Source: Litorisediminicola beolgyonensis (GTDB lineage Bacteria; Pseudomonadota; Alphaproteobacteria; Rhodobacterales; Rhodobacteraceae). From it: a stretch of 64,000 nt of DNA. This document shows positions 34,078 to 43,390 of the stretch, piece by piece (position 1 is the stretch's first letter; each line of letters begins with the position of its first letter). The position numbers and the translations under genes were made by a program. The notes under the pieces were generated by a model. The model was not told where the DNA came from. It ran no database searches and saw nothing but the letters and a program-made list of their open reading frames with translations. The stretch is from NCBI RefSeq assembly GCF_042679605.1, contig NZ_JBHTMU010000007.1, forward strand, positions 62,001-126,000. Reading direction: 5' to 3'.

Positions 34078-34602
34078 ATGCGCCTTGCCCTGCTCTTCGC
34101 CTGTCTCGCCACCCCGCTTCTCGCCGGATCGGTCACCTACGATCCGTCGCGTTTCATCCTAGAACAGGGCGTGTTCTGCGAAGTGCCGACCACCGGCAGC
34201 TTGCCCGCCCCCGGCACCGCCGCGGGCCAGATCGAGCTCTTCGACGAGGTCCCGGAGTTCCAGTGGCACACCGCGCGCCTTCCGGCCGTGCCCGGTCTCA
34301 GCTTCGGCATCCGGTCCGAGGCGACCGACGGGCTCAACTATCCAGGCGTTGTCCTCACCCTCACCCACCCGCCCTTTTCCGAGAGCGGCGTGACGCGGCA
34401 AAGCTATGTCACGGCGCTTGGCGGGTTCGGTCTGTCGATCAACGCCTATACATTCGACCTCGAGGAAGAGCTCGTGACCGGCACCTGGGTCTTCACCGCG
34501 ACCGCGGGCGACACCGAGCTCTACCGCGCGACCTTCGAGGTGGTGCCGCCCGCGCTCATGCCCGAGATCGCCGCGGCCTGCGGCGGGCTGCCGCTCTCCT
34601 GA
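34078..34602 (+). CDS. exported protein, DUF3859-like
   Basis: This 174-residue protein has a signal peptide ending at LLAGS. The mature part is mostly predicted beta strand (WHTARLPAVPGLSFGIR, VVLTLTHPPF, GTWVFTATAGDTELYRATFEVV), and it has two cysteines, one near each end, which could form a disulfide. The pattern reminds me of DUF3859, but I hold that loosely. It follows the P450 gene by 31 bases in the same direction and may be co-transcribed. The function is unknown. Confidence 0.6.
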   Translation: MRLALLFACLATPLLAGSVTYDPSRFILEQGVFCEVPTTGSLPAPGTAAGQIELFDEVPEFQWHTARLPAVPGLSFGIRSEATDGLNYPGVVLTLTHPPFSESGVTRQSYVTALGGFGLSINAYTFDLEEELVTGTWVFTATAGDTELYRATFEVVPPALMPEIAAACGGLPLS

Positions 34603-34715
34603 CGGCACGCGCGCCGACGAGCCGCGCTTCGTTACAGCATATGACAGTCCGTTGAAGCCTCTTCCGGCGCCCCACCGGCTTGCCCATCTCTTCTCCCATC
34701 AGAGAGGAGTGACCG

Positions 34716-35183
34716 ATGCCCATCGACAGACGACAGTTCATCTTGCTCGCCGCCGCCGCGCCGATCATCGCCTGGGCCGGGGTGCCGGGCTTCGCCCAGG
34801 GCGCCGCGCCGATCTACGCCGAGAACGGCATCGCGATCGACGGCACCGATCCGATCGCCTATTTCACCGAAGGCCGCCCGGTGCCCGGCAGCGCGGATAT
34901 CGCGCTCGAATGGCGCGGCGCGACCTGGCGGTTTGCGAGCGAGGCGAACCGCGACGCCTTCATCGCCAACCCGACCGCCTATGCACCGCAATTCGGCGGC
35001 TATTGCGCCTGGGCCGTCGCCGAGGGCTACACCGCCTCGACCGTGCCCGACGCCTGGCGGATCGTGGACGGAAAGCTCTACCTGAATTACTCGCGCGGCA
35101 TCCAGAAGCGCTGGGAAGGCGACGTCCCCGGCAATATCGCGCGCGGCAACGCCAACTGGCCGGAGCTGTCCGGCCGCTCGTGA
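34716..35183 (+). CDS. exported YHS-domain protein
   Basis: This 155-residue protein has an N-terminal DRRQFILLAAAAPII resembling a twin-arginine signal. The body is a YHS domain: NGIAIDGTDPIAYFTEGRPV, EWRGATWRFASEANRDAF, and FGGYCAWAVAEGY with a single cysteine. YHS domains are linked to metal binding, often copper. It is a single gene with a GAGAGGAG ribosome binding site, convergent with the broken GFA gene. Confidence 0.85.
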   Translation: MPIDRRQFILLAAAAPIIAWAGVPGFAQGAAPIYAENGIAIDGTDPIAYFTEGRPVPGSADIALEWRGATWRFASEANRDAFIANPTAYAPQFGGYCAWAVAEGYTASTVPDAWRIVDGKLYLNYSRGIQKRWEGDVPGNIARGNANWPELSGRS

Positions 35184-35201
35184 GGCGCGCTGTCCCTTCC
35201 C

Positions 35202-35579
35202 TCAGTCCTCGGGCGCGTCCCGGGCGAAGCTGACCATGCCCGCCATGGGCGGCAGCCAGCTCTCGCGGCGGTCGGTCCAGAGCTCATAGCTCGGCACGAA
35301 CTGGTTGGGCGCGTCGAGCGCGCCGAGATGCAACTCGACTTCTCCCCCGCTGCGGCTGAAGACCGAGGAGCCGCAGACCGGGCAGAAATGACGCCCCTCG
35401 AAAGACCGGGTCTATCCCGTGATGTCGACGGCCGCTTCCGGGAAGATCGCGGCCGCGAAAAACGCCGCGCCGTGATGCTTGCGGCAGTCGAGGCAATGGC
35501 AGAGACCGACGCGCTCCGGCGCTCCTCGCGCCGTGACACGGACCGCTCCGCAAAGACATCCGCCCGTGACCTCGCCCAT
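35202..35579 (-). pseudogene. GFA-family (Gfa-like) zinc protein with internal amber stop
   Basis: The ATG at 35579 has a strong AAGGAGGGG site. The frame gives GGCLCGAV, LCHCLDCRKHHG and FFAAAIFPEAAVDITG, then TAG at 35414-35412 (codon 56). The same frame continues after the stop with TRSFEGRHFCPVCGSSVF down to a TGA at 35204-35202, so one base change (for example GAG to TAG) breaks a 125-residue gene. GFA proteins bind zinc through these cysteines and include glutathione-dependent formaldehyde-activating enzymes. All ligands are intact, which points to a recent mutation. Confidence 0.85.
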
Positions 35580-35620
35580 CGTCCCCTCCTTCGCCACAGC
35601 CGTCGGCTCGGCGCAGCTCC

Positions 35621-36382
35621 TCAGAAAAACGCCCGCCGCAGCAGGTTGAGCCCTGCGATCAGCAGCGTCCAGAGCGTCGCGCGCCGGAACATCGCCTGGT
35701 CGATGCGGTCCTGCAGCCGTCCGCCCAGCCACATGCCCATGACCGCCGAGGGAATCAGCGTGAGCGAGAACCAGGCGCTCTCCGCATTCAGCACGCCCGA
35801 TCCGATATGCGCGACCGCAAGGGCCACCGCGCCCAGCCCATAGATCACGCCCTGGATCCGGGCCTGCTCGGCCTTCTCGGTATGGAGCGCGGTCAGGTAG
35901 GCCACGACCGGCGGCCCCCAGACCCCGGACAGCCCGCCGAAAAACCCGGCCACCGCGGCGATTGCGATCTCGATCCGCGTATCGGCACCCGGCAGCACCA
36001 GCGCGCGACCGGCGATCTGGCTCAGCGCGAACAAGACGATCGGCCCGCCGATCAGCGCCAGCATCAGCCAGACCGGCAGGACGGTCACGAGCTGCGCCGA
36101 CAGAAGCAACGCCGCGCATCCGACGACCAGGAAGATCCGGAAGCGCCGGACCGACGACCAGGCCGCCCCCGGGCCTTGCCGCAAGGCCTGCATCCCGTTG
36201 GTCACGAGCGTCGGCAGGATCAACCCGGCCAACGCAAGATCTGGGGCCACGATCGATCCCAACCCCGAGATCATGATCATCGGCATCGCGAAACCGACGA
36301 CTCCCTTGACCACACCCGCCACAAACGCGAGAGCTACACAGAGCGACAGCTCCACCGGCGTGACGAGCGCGAAGAGATCCAT
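35621..36382 (-). CDS. TauE/SafE family sulfite/anion exporter-like permease
   Basis: This 253-residue membrane protein has eight or nine hydrophobic segments. TauE hallmarks are ALAFVAGVVKGVVGFAMPM in the first helix pair and IAAVAGFFGGLSGVWGPPVV in the second half, an inverted-repeat layout. Family members export sulfite, sulfoacetate or other organic anions. It follows 41 bases upstream of the broken GFA gene on the same strand and could share its transcript. The start at 36382 is preferred, with 36397 also open. Confidence 0.85.
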   Translation of the reverse strand: MDLFALVTPVELSLCVALAFVAGVVKGVVGFAMPMIMISGLGSIVAPDLALAGLILPTLVTNGMQALRQGPGAAWSSVRRFRIFLVVGCAALLLSAQLVTVLPVWLMLALIGGPIVLFALSQIAGRALVLPGADTRIEIAIAAVAGFFGGLSGVWGPPVVAYLTALHTEKAEQARIQGVIYGLGAVALAVAHIGSGVLNAESAWFSLTLIPSAVMGMWLGGRLQDRIDQAMFRRATLWTLLIAGLNLLRRAFF

Positions 36383-36528
36383 GCGATCTTCTAGCAAGTG
36401 CCTCGTTGAGGGCGAAGCCCCGAATGGGCGCGCAAGAATCGAACAAATGGCCGCAGTAGTGCGTATGTTTGTTGCGCTGCACCTGCGAAGACGCTATGCC
36501 GCCAGACGACAGATAGAGGATAGATGCC

Positions 36529-38217
36529 ATGGCACATGACGGTCAGGACCTGACGCTTACCGGCAGCGCGCTGCTGCCCGACCTTCTTTCTCTGACCGGG
36601 GCCTCGGTGGCGCCGGCCCAAGCGGTTTTCGACGCGGCGAAAACCGCGCTGCGCGGCATGGTCGAGGTCGATGGCAAGGTGTCGGCCGACAAGCTCGAAG
36701 AGCACCAGACCGCCGCGCATGGCCTCGCCTGGCTCGCCACGTATGTCGAATCGCTGCGCCAGATGCACCGCTGGGCCGAGCGGCTCTCGGGCGAGGGCAG
36801 CTTCGGCGAGGTCGAGCAGCTCATCCTGCAGATCGCCTTCGGCGAATATCTCCACCACATCGCGGGCGGCATCCCGATGAACCAGGGCGAGATCTTCCGC
36901 CTCGCCGAGATGGGCCTCGGCTGGGACGCGCTCGCGCCGTTCCAGAGCGCCGAGGTGCAGACGCTCATGGCCTCGGGCAACAACACCGCGGCGCGCGCGC
37001 GGCTCGTGGAGCTGATGCAGGAGCGCTCCGCCGAGATCACGGTGGGCAAGACCGGTCTCGAGGACGAGCTCGAGATGATCCGCGAGCAGTTCCGCCGCTA
37101 TGCCGTCGACAAGGTCGAGCCCTTCGCCCATGAATGGCACCTCAAGGACGAGTTGATCCCGATGGAGGTGATCGAGGAGCTCGCCGAGATGGGCGTCTTC
37201 GGCCTGACCATCCCCGAGGAATATGGCGGCTTCGGCCTGTCGAAAGCCTCGATGTGCGTGGTCTCCGAAGAGCTGTCGCGCGGCTATATCGGCGTCGGCT
37301 CGCTCGGCACCCGCTCCGAGATCGCCGCCGAGCTGATCCTCGCGGGCGGCACCGAAGAGCAGAAGCAGAAATGGCTTCCCGAACTGGCCTCGGGCGAGAA
37401 GCTGCCCACCGCGGTCTTCACCGAACCCAACACCGGCTCGGATCTCGGGTCTCTGCGCACCCGCGCCGTGAAGGACGAGAACGGCGACTGGAAGGTCACC
37501 GGCAACAAGACCTGGATCACCCACGCCGCGCGCACCCATGTGATGACGCTTTTGGCCCGGACCAACCCGTCGACGGACAATTACAAGGGCCTGTCGATGT
37601 TCCTGGCCGAGAAGACCCCCGGCACCGACGAGGCCCCCTTCCCGACCGAGGGCATGACCGGCGGCGAGATCGAGGTGCTCGGCTATCGCGGCATGAAGGA
37701 ATACGAGCTCGGCTTCGACAATTTCCACGTCAAGGGCGAGAACCTTCTGGGCGGCGAAGAGGGCAAGGGCTTCAAGCAGCTCATGGAAACCTTTGAAAGC
37801 GCCCGCATCCAGACCGCGGCCCGCGCCATCGGCGTGGCGCAATCGGCGCTCGATGTCGGCATGCGCTATGCCGAGGACCGCAAGCAGTTCGGCAAATCGC
37901 TGATCGCCTTCCCGCGCGTCTCCTCGAAGCTCGCGATGATGGCGGTCGAGATCATGGTGGCGCGCCAGCTCACCTATTTCTCGGCCTGGGAAAAGGACCA
38001 CGGCCGCCGCTGCGATCTCGAGGCCGGCATGGCCAAGCTCCTCGGCGCCCGCGTCGCCTGGGCCGCTGCCGACAACGCGCTGCAGATCCACGGCGGCAAT
38101 GGCTTCGCGCTGGAATATTCGGTGAGCCGCATCCTCTGCGATGCCCGCATCCTCAACATCTTCGAGGGGGCCGCCGAGATCCAGGCACAGGTGATCGCGC
38201 GCCGCCTTCTCGGCTGA
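36529..38217 (+). CDS. mcd: (2S)-methylsuccinyl-CoA dehydrogenase
   Basis: This is a 562-residue FAD enzyme of the acyl-CoA dehydrogenase fold. The dehydrogenase part (from about residue 180) has FGLTIPEEYGG, FTEPNTGSDLGS, the flavin region TGNKTWITHAA and GGNGFALEY near the C terminus. An N-terminal extension of about 170 residues, starting HDGQDLTLTGSALLPD, is characteristic of Mcd of the ethylmalonyl-CoA pathway, which oxidises methylsuccinyl-CoA to mesaconyl-CoA during acetate assimilation. No other pathway genes lie in this window. Confidence 0.87.
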   Translation: MAHDGQDLTLTGSALLPDLLSLTGASVAPAQAVFDAAKTALRGMVEVDGKVSADKLEEHQTAAHGLAWLATYVESLRQMHRWAERLSGEGSFGEVEQLILQIAFGEYLHHIAGGIPMNQGEIFRLAEMGLGWDALAPFQSAEVQTLMASGNNTAARARLVELMQERSAEITVGKTGLEDELEMIREQFRRYAVDKVEPFAHEWHLKDELIPMEVIEELAEMGVFGLTIPEEYGGFGLSKASMCVVSEELSRGYIGVGSLGTRSEIAAELILAGGTEEQKQKWLPELASGEKLPTAVFTEPNTGSDLGSLRTRAVKDENGDWKVTGNKTWITHAARTHVMTLLARTNPSTDNYKGLSMFLAEKTPGTDEAPFPTEGMTGGEIEVLGYRGMKEYELGFDNFHVKGENLLGGEEGKGFKQLMETFESARIQTAARAIGVAQSALDVGMRYAEDRKQFGKSLIAFPRVSSKLAMMAVEIMVARQLTYFSAWEKDHGRRCDLEAGMAKLLGARVAWAAADNALQIHGGNGFALEYSVSRILCDARILNIFEGAAEIQAQVIARRLLG

Positions 38218-38277
38218 CGCCAACGACGTCCGCCCGGCGCGACGCGCGCCGGGCTTGTATCTGGTCGCGCGGTCTCC

Positions 38278-38323
38278 ACACCGGGACACCGGGACACCGG
38301 GACACCGGGACACCGGGACACCG
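38278..38323 (+). repeat. octanucleotide tandem repeat between mcd and xylB
   Basis: The unit ACACCGGG occurs five times without error, followed by a partial copy (ACACCG), ending 42 bases before the xylB start codon. Being eight bases long and non-coding, it can change length by slippage. It lies where the xylB promoter is expected. Confidence 0.9.
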
Positions 38324-38365
38324 CCCCTCTCGACGACGTAGCGCAACCGGACTAGGTTCCGCGCC

Positions 38366-39820
38366 ATGTTTCTCGGCATCGATCTCGGCACCTCGGCTCT
38401 CAAGCTTTGCCTGGCAGACGGCGACCTCCGTGTCGCCGGCTCGGCCAGCGCGCCCCTCACGCTGTCGCATCCGCAACCCGGCTGGTCCGAGCAGCATCCC
38501 GACAGCTGGTCCCAAGCGTTGCGCACGGCGCTGGCGGCGCTGTCCGAAAACGCCGATCTGTCCAAGATCACGGCGATCGGTCTCTCCGGGCAGATGCATG
38601 GTGCGGTGCTTCTCGATGCGGGTCTCAGGCCCATCCGCCGCGCGATCCTCTGGAACGACAGCCGCGCCCATCAGGAGGCCGCCCGTCTCGACCGCGATCC
38701 CGATCTCGCGCGCATCGCGGGCGTGCGTCCCGCACCGGGCTTCACCGCGCCGAAGCTGAGCTGGCTCAAGACCCACGAGCCCGAGGCCTATACCCGGATC
38801 GCGCATATCCTCCTGCCCAAGGACTGGCTCGCGCTCGGTCTCCACGGCGCACGCGTCACCGATCCCTGCGACGCGGCCGGGACGTGGTGGCTCGATCAGG
38901 CCGCGCGCCAATGGTCCGACACGCTCTGCGCGACCACCGACACCGATCCGGCCTGGCTGCCCGAGATCGTCGAGGGCACCGAGATCGCCGGACGTGTGAC
39001 CGCGTCCGCCGCCGCCGAGTTCGGCCTGCCCGAGGGCTGCCCGGTCGCGACGGGCGGCGGCGACGCGGCCGTCGGCGCGGTGGCCCTGGGCGCGACCAAA
39101 CCCGGCGCGGGCTTCGTGTCGCTCGGCACCTCCGGTCAGCTCTTCCTGCCCACCGACAGCTACCGTCCGGCTCCCGAGGTCGGGCTTCACAGCTTTGCCC
39201 ATTGCGTGCCGGAGACCTGGTTCCAGATGGCGGCGATGCTGAACGGCGCCCGCCCGATGGCCTGGTTCGCCGAAATCGTCGGCGAGAGCGTCCCGACCCT
39301 TCTGTCCGACGCCGCCGAGGCCGGCACCGACGCGCTGCCGCTCTTCCTGCCCTACCTGACCGGAGAGCGGACGCCGCATAACGACCCCGCGATCCGCGCC
39401 AGCTTCTACGGGCTGGCCGAGGGCGTCACCCGCGGCCAGCTCATGCGCACGGTGATCGAGGGGATCGCCTACAGCTTCGCCGACGCCGCAGACGCGGTGC
39501 GCGCGGCCACGCCCCTGCCGGAGACGCTTCTGGCCCTTGGCGGCGGGGCCCGCAGCGATCTCGTCCTGCAGACCATCGCCGATGCCACCGGCCTCACCCT
39601 CGCGCGCGGCGACGGCGCCGAGATCGGCCCGGCCTTCGGCGCCGCCAAGCTCGCCGCCGCCGCAACCGGCGCGCTGTCGCTTCCGGACCTCGCCGAGCAG
39701 CCCGAGATCACCGCGCGCTTCACGCCGAACCCTGCGACCGCGGCGCGTCACGCCGACCGTCTCGCGGCCAGTCGCGCCCTTTACGAGGCCTTGAAACAGG
39801 TTCGCGACCTGCCGCGCTGA
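38366..39820 (+). CDS. xylB: xylulokinase
   Basis: This 484-residue FGGY-family kinase phosphorylates D-xylulose to xylulose 5-phosphate. It has the N-terminal phosphate loop LGIDLGTSALKL, the xylulokinase motif GLSGQMHGAVLLD, WNDSRAHQE, the adenosine-binding GFVSLGTSGQLF and LALGGGARSD. Other xylose genes are not adjacent, so it may serve another pentose route. The ribosome binding site is weak, and a tandem repeat lies just upstream. Confidence 0.92.
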   Translation: MFLGIDLGTSALKLCLADGDLRVAGSASAPLTLSHPQPGWSEQHPDSWSQALRTALAALSENADLSKITAIGLSGQMHGAVLLDAGLRPIRRAILWNDSRAHQEAARLDRDPDLARIAGVRPAPGFTAPKLSWLKTHEPEAYTRIAHILLPKDWLALGLHGARVTDPCDAAGTWWLDQAARQWSDTLCATTDTDPAWLPEIVEGTEIAGRVTASAAAEFGLPEGCPVATGGGDAAVGAVALGATKPGAGFVSLGTSGQLFLPTDSYRPAPEVGLHSFAHCVPETWFQMAAMLNGARPMAWFAEIVGESVPTLLSDAAEAGTDALPLFLPYLTGERTPHNDPAIRASFYGLAEGVTRGQLMRTVIEGIAYSFADAADAVRAATPLPETLLALGGGARSDLVLQTIADATGLTLARGDGAEIGPAFGAAKLAAAATGALSLPDLAEQPEITARFTPNPATAARHADRLAASRALYEALKQVRDLPR

Positions 39821-39843
39821 TCTTCGGCGGCTCTCGCAGATGA

Positions 39844-39875
39844 AAAAGGGGCGCCCCACCGGGAGCGCCCCTTTT
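39844..39875. terminator. bidirectional terminator after xylB
   Basis: AAAAGGGGCGC and GCGCCCCTTTT form a perfect 11-base stem with a ten-base loop and A/T-rich ends on both sides. It serves xylB and the convergent cytochrome gene. Confidence 0.85.
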
Positions 39876-39895
39876 CCTTCGTCAAGCAAGAGAGC

Positions 39896-40495
39896 TCAGT
39901 TCGACGGACAGGCCGCGCCGGTGTCGATCCAGGCCTGCACGACCTCGCCGAAGAGCTCCTGCGAGCCCGGAACCGGCGTGCGCCCCTCGCCCGGATGCCA
40001 GCCCCAGCCGACGAGACCGTCTTCGGCCATGTGCTCGTGCAGTGCCGCCATGTCCTTGCCGCCGTTGCGCTCGGGGTCCTTGAGCTGCGCGCAGATCTCC
40101 GCGCCCGACAACCCGACCCAGCCCATCGAGACCGGGGCCAGCTGCCAGGGCTCGTGCCCGGGGATCGAGCCGTCTCCGGTGGCGAAGGCCACGTTCTCGG
40201 TGCCATGGCAGGTGGTGCAGAACATACCCGGCGCGCCGAAATCGGCCTCGCCCCGGATCACCGGCGGGTTGTGCGGCTCCATCGCGTCGCCCTGCGTCGG
40301 GCCGCCATTGACCGGGTGGCAGTTCAGACAGCGCGGATGCTCGATCACCTTGAGCATCTCCTCGAAGAGCGCGACCGAGCGCTCCTCTTCGACCTCGATG
40401 CTCTCGAAGCTCTCGGGTCCGTTCAGCTCCGTCGCCATCTCGGCCCATGCGGGGCCTGCGGCGATGAGCGCCGCAATCACTCCAATACCACGCAT
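39896..40495 (-). CDS. di-heme cytochrome c of a molybdenum hydroxylase operon
   Basis: This 199-residue exported protein has a signal peptide ending at AWAEM. Two heme sites are present: CLNCH and CTTCH. It starts at an ATG overlapping the TGA of the large subunit (TGATG), so it is co-translated. In similar operons such a protein is annotated as an isoquinoline 1-oxidoreductase cytochrome subunit and takes electrons from the 2Fe-2S subunit. It would lie in the periplasm with the Tat-exported enzyme. Confidence 0.82.
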   Translation of the reverse strand: MRGIGVIAALIAAGPAWAEMATELNGPESFESIEVEEERSVALFEEMLKVIEHPRCLNCHPVNGGPTQGDAMEPHNPPVIRGEADFGAPGMFCTTCHGTENVAFATGDGSIPGHEPWQLAPVSMGWVGLSGAEICAQLKDPERNGGKDMAALHEHMAEDGLVGWGWHPGEGRTPVPGSQELFGEVVQAWIDTGAACPSN

Positions 40496-42666
40496 CACAC
40501 ACCTGCTTTCTTGAAGGGAAGCTCGCGCGGCGCCGATCCGGTCAGCGCGCGCCAGGCATTGGCCACCGCCGGTCCGATCGGCGGCGTCCCGGGCTCTCCG
40601 ATCCCGGTGGGATCGGCCTCGGAGGCGATGATCTCGACCTCGATCTCGGGCATGTCGGGGATCCGCATCAGCGGATAGGTGTCGAAGTTCTTCTGGGTGA
40701 TGACCCCGCCCTCTCCCAGCTCCAGGCCGTTATAGAGGATGGTTCCGAGACCGAAGCCGATGCCGCCCTCGATCTGCGCGCGGATCACGTTCGGGTTGAC
40801 CGCGATGCCGCAATCGACCGCGCACCAGACCTTGTGCACCTTGGGGATCCCACCGGCGTCCGAGACCTCGGCGATCTGCGCCACATAGGTCGAGAAGCTC
40901 TCGTGCAGCGCCACGCCATAGGCCCGGTCGCCCTTGACCTTCTCGCCGTCCCAGCCCGCCATCTCGGCGACCCGCTCCAGCACCGCGCGATCCCGGCCCG
41001 CATCGTCCTTCAAGAGGTCGAGACGCCCCTGCACCGGGTCCTTGCCCGCCGCCTCCAGAAGCTCGTCGAGGAACACCTCGGTCGCATAGGCGGTGTGGGT
41101 GTGACCCACCGAGCGCCACCAAAGCACGCTGACCGGAAGCTCCATCTTCACCCAATCGACCTTCATTGCCGGTAGGGCGTAGGGCATCTTGGTCGAGCCC
41201 TCATACGAGGTCGCGTCTTCAGGATTGCCCTGGTCGAGCATCGTGCCGTTGATGATCGACTGGTTCACCACGCGGTCTTCCCAGCCGACGATATTGCCCT
41301 CGGCATCGATGCCGCCGCGCATCTTGTGCACGGTCAGCGGGCGGTAGAAGCCGCCGGTCATGTCGTCCTCGCGGGTCCAGACGAGCTTCCACGCGCCGTC
41401 TCCGCCCGCGGCCTTGGCGATCTCGGCGATCTCCGAGCCGATCTGCGGGATGGTCTGCGCCCGGCGCCCGAAGGAGCCGCCCGCATACATCACGTTCATC
41501 GACACGTTCTCGGGCTTCAGGCCGAGCGTCTGCACGACCGCGCCCTTGTCCACGCCGGGAAACTGCGCGCCCATCCAGATCTCAGCGCTGTCGCCGCGCT
41601 TCTCGAGCACCGCGTCCATGGCCTCGAGCGTGGCATGGGCGAGGAAGGGAAAGACGAACTCCGCCTCGAGCACGGTCTCGGCACCGTCGATCGCCGACGC
41701 GCTGTCGCCCGCCTCTTCGACCACGAGCCCTTCGCTCTGGGCCGCCTCGCGGAAGCTCTCGACGATCTGGGCGGAGGTGCGGGTCTCGGCCTCCGAGGTG
41801 TCCCACTCGACCTTGAGCGCCTCGCGCCCCTTGAGCGCCGCCGCCGTCGAGGTTGCGTAGACCGCGACCCCTTGCGGGATCTGGCGCACCGCCGTCACGC
41901 CGGGCACGGCCTCGGCTTCGGTGGCGTCGAAGCTCGCGACCTTGGCGCCCATGATGTCGGGATGCCGGACCACGACCGTCTCCATCCCTTCACGGTAGAC
42001 GTCGAGTGTGAAGGTCGCGGTGCCGGTCGATTTCGCCCGGCTGTCGACCTTTGGCATGTCGGTGCCGATCTTGGTCCACTCGCTGGGATTCTTCACCGCC
42101 GGTTCGACCGGAACATCCTGCTGGGCCGCCGCCTCGGCCAACTCGCCGAAGGTTGCGGACTTGCCCGACCCCTCATGCGAGACGACACCTTCGGAGACGG
42201 TCACCTCGTTGCCATCGACACCCCATTGCTCGGCCGCCGCGGCAACCAGCATCGCCCGCGCGGCGGCACCCGCCTGGCGCATCTGCATGAAGCTGTTGGC
42301 CATCGCGGTCGAGCCGCCTGTGGCCTGCAGCCCGAAGAAGAGGTTCTTGTAAAGCTCGTCATTGGCCGGGGCGCTCTCGACGCGCATCTGGTCCCAGGAG
42401 GCATCGAGCTCCTCGGCCACGAGCGTCGCGAGACCGGTGTAAGGGCCCTGGCCGAACTCGATATGCTTGCAGAGGAAGGTCACGGTGTTGTCGGGCGCGA
42501 TCCGGACGAAGGCGTTCGGCGCGAAGGGGCCGCCCTCGCTCGACGCGCCGTCTTCGGTCATCACGGCCGCGGCGCCGGACTGGGCGCGCGCGCCCATGGG
42601 CAGCGACAACCCGATCACCAGACCTGCGGAAGAGGCAAGGAACTGCCTGCGGTTCTGAACGGTCAT
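40495..42666 (-). CDS. IorB-like molybdopterin-binding aldehyde/isoquinoline oxidoreductase subunit
   Basis: This 723-residue protein starts with a twin-arginine signal (NRRQFLASSAG). The xanthine-oxidase-family features are HIEFGQGPYTGLATLVAEELD, GGSTAMANSFMQMRQAGAAAR, FGRRAQT, and the C-terminal GIGEPGTPPIGPA, which carries the catalytic glutamate. It binds the molybdenum cofactor and hydroxylates N-heterocycles or aldehydes. It follows the 2Fe-2S subunit by four bases and is coupled to the cytochrome gene. The substrate is unknown, and no cofactor-insertion chaperone is visible here. Confidence 0.87.
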   Translation of the reverse strand: MTVQNRRQFLASSAGLVIGLSLPMGARAQSGAAAVMTEDGASSEGGPFAPNAFVRIAPDNTVTFLCKHIEFGQGPYTGLATLVAEELDASWDQMRVESAPANDELYKNLFFGLQATGGSTAMANSFMQMRQAGAAARAMLVAAAAEQWGVDGNEVTVSEGVVSHEGSGKSATFGELAEAAAQQDVPVEPAVKNPSEWTKIGTDMPKVDSRAKSTGTATFTLDVYREGMETVVVRHPDIMGAKVASFDATEAEAVPGVTAVRQIPQGVAVYATSTAAALKGREALKVEWDTSEAETRTSAQIVESFREAAQSEGLVVEEAGDSASAIDGAETVLEAEFVFPFLAHATLEAMDAVLEKRGDSAEIWMGAQFPGVDKGAVVQTLGLKPENVSMNVMYAGGSFGRRAQTIPQIGSEIAEIAKAAGGDGAWKLVWTREDDMTGGFYRPLTVHKMRGGIDAEGNIVGWEDRVVNQSIINGTMLDQGNPEDATSYEGSTKMPYALPAMKVDWVKMELPVSVLWWRSVGHTHTAYATEVFLDELLEAAGKDPVQGRLDLLKDDAGRDRAVLERVAEMAGWDGEKVKGDRAYGVALHESFSTYVAQIAEVSDAGGIPKVHKVWCAVDCGIAVNPNVIRAQIEGGIGFGLGTILYNGLELGEGGVITQKNFDTYPLMRIPDMPEIEVEIIASEADPTGIGEPGTPPIGPAVANAWRALTGSAPRELPFKKAGV

Positions 42667-42670
42667 GTCC

Positions 42671-43129
42671 TCATCCCTCCAGCGTGTCGGCGGCGTTATG
42701 GATCGCATTGCGGATGCGCACATAGGTGGCGCAGCGGCAGATGTTTCCGGCCATCGCGTTGTCGATATCCTCGTCCGAGGGCTTCGGGACCATGCGCAGC
42801 AGCGCCGTGGCGCTCATGACCTGGCCCGACTGGCACCACCCGCATTGCGGCACGTCGATATCGACCCAGGCGGCCTGAACGGCTTCGGCCTCGGGGCCGG
42901 AGACGCCCTCGATGGTCTCGATATCCGAGCCCTCGACCTGCCCCACCGGCGTCACGCAGGAGCGGCGCGGCATGCCGTCGACCATCACCGTGCAGGCGCC
43001 GCATTGCGCGATGCCGCAGCCGAATTTCGTGCCGGTCAGCCGCAGCTCGTCCCGGAGGGCCCAGAGGAGCGGGGTATCCGCTTCGACATCGACGGTGACC
43101 TCCTCTCCGTTGACGGTGAATTTAGCCAT
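42671..43129 (-). CDS. IorA-like [2Fe-2S] subunit
   Basis: This 152-residue protein has two cluster sites: the plant-type CGIAQCGACTVMVDG (with a further cysteine in RRSC) and, in the helical half, QCGWCQSGQVM with NICRCATYVRIR. This is the small subunit of the xanthine-oxidase family that passes electrons from molybdenum onward. The ATG at 43129 has GGAGG upstream. It is the first gene of the three-gene operon and divergent from tamA. It has no signal of its own, so it is likely exported with its Tat-bearing partner. Confidence 0.9.
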   Translation of the reverse strand: MAKFTVNGEEVTVDVEADTPLLWALRDELRLTGTKFGCGIAQCGACTVMVDGMPRRSCVTPVGQVEGSDIETIEGVSGPEAEAVQAAWVDIDVPQCGWCQSGQVMSATALLRMVPKPSDEDIDNAMAGNICRCATYVRIRNAIHNAADTLEG

Positions 43130-43390
43130 GAGTGGAGCCTCCATGTTCTGGAACTTGTGCGGCAACGAGGCGGGCGGAAGGCCGGTTCCCGTTGGGGCGC
43201 GTGGGTCGTGGTTCCCAAAGGCTAGACCGGGCCTTCCCCCGGTCAACCGGAGGCAGGCGCGAAAGTTCAACGGGACGTGAACGTCACAATCGGCGGATCG
43301 TCGCGAAAACCCTTGCATGGCTGTGGCGGCGAACCGCCCATGTCGCTACTCTCCGCTCTCATAACGTGGGGTAAGAGGAGGCTCCGAGCA

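Noticed and set aside
35412..35414. TAG in the GFA gene as a recoded amino acid
   Set aside because: Selenocysteine uses TGA, and nothing in the window points to pyrrolysine machinery. A point mutation is simpler.
38278..38323. CRISPR-like array
   Set aside because: The repeats are eight bases with no spacers, and no cas gene is in the window.
36391..38634. Long minus-strand frame opposite mcd
   Set aside because: It is a shadow of mcd and runs through the octanucleotide repeat; composition is not protein-like.
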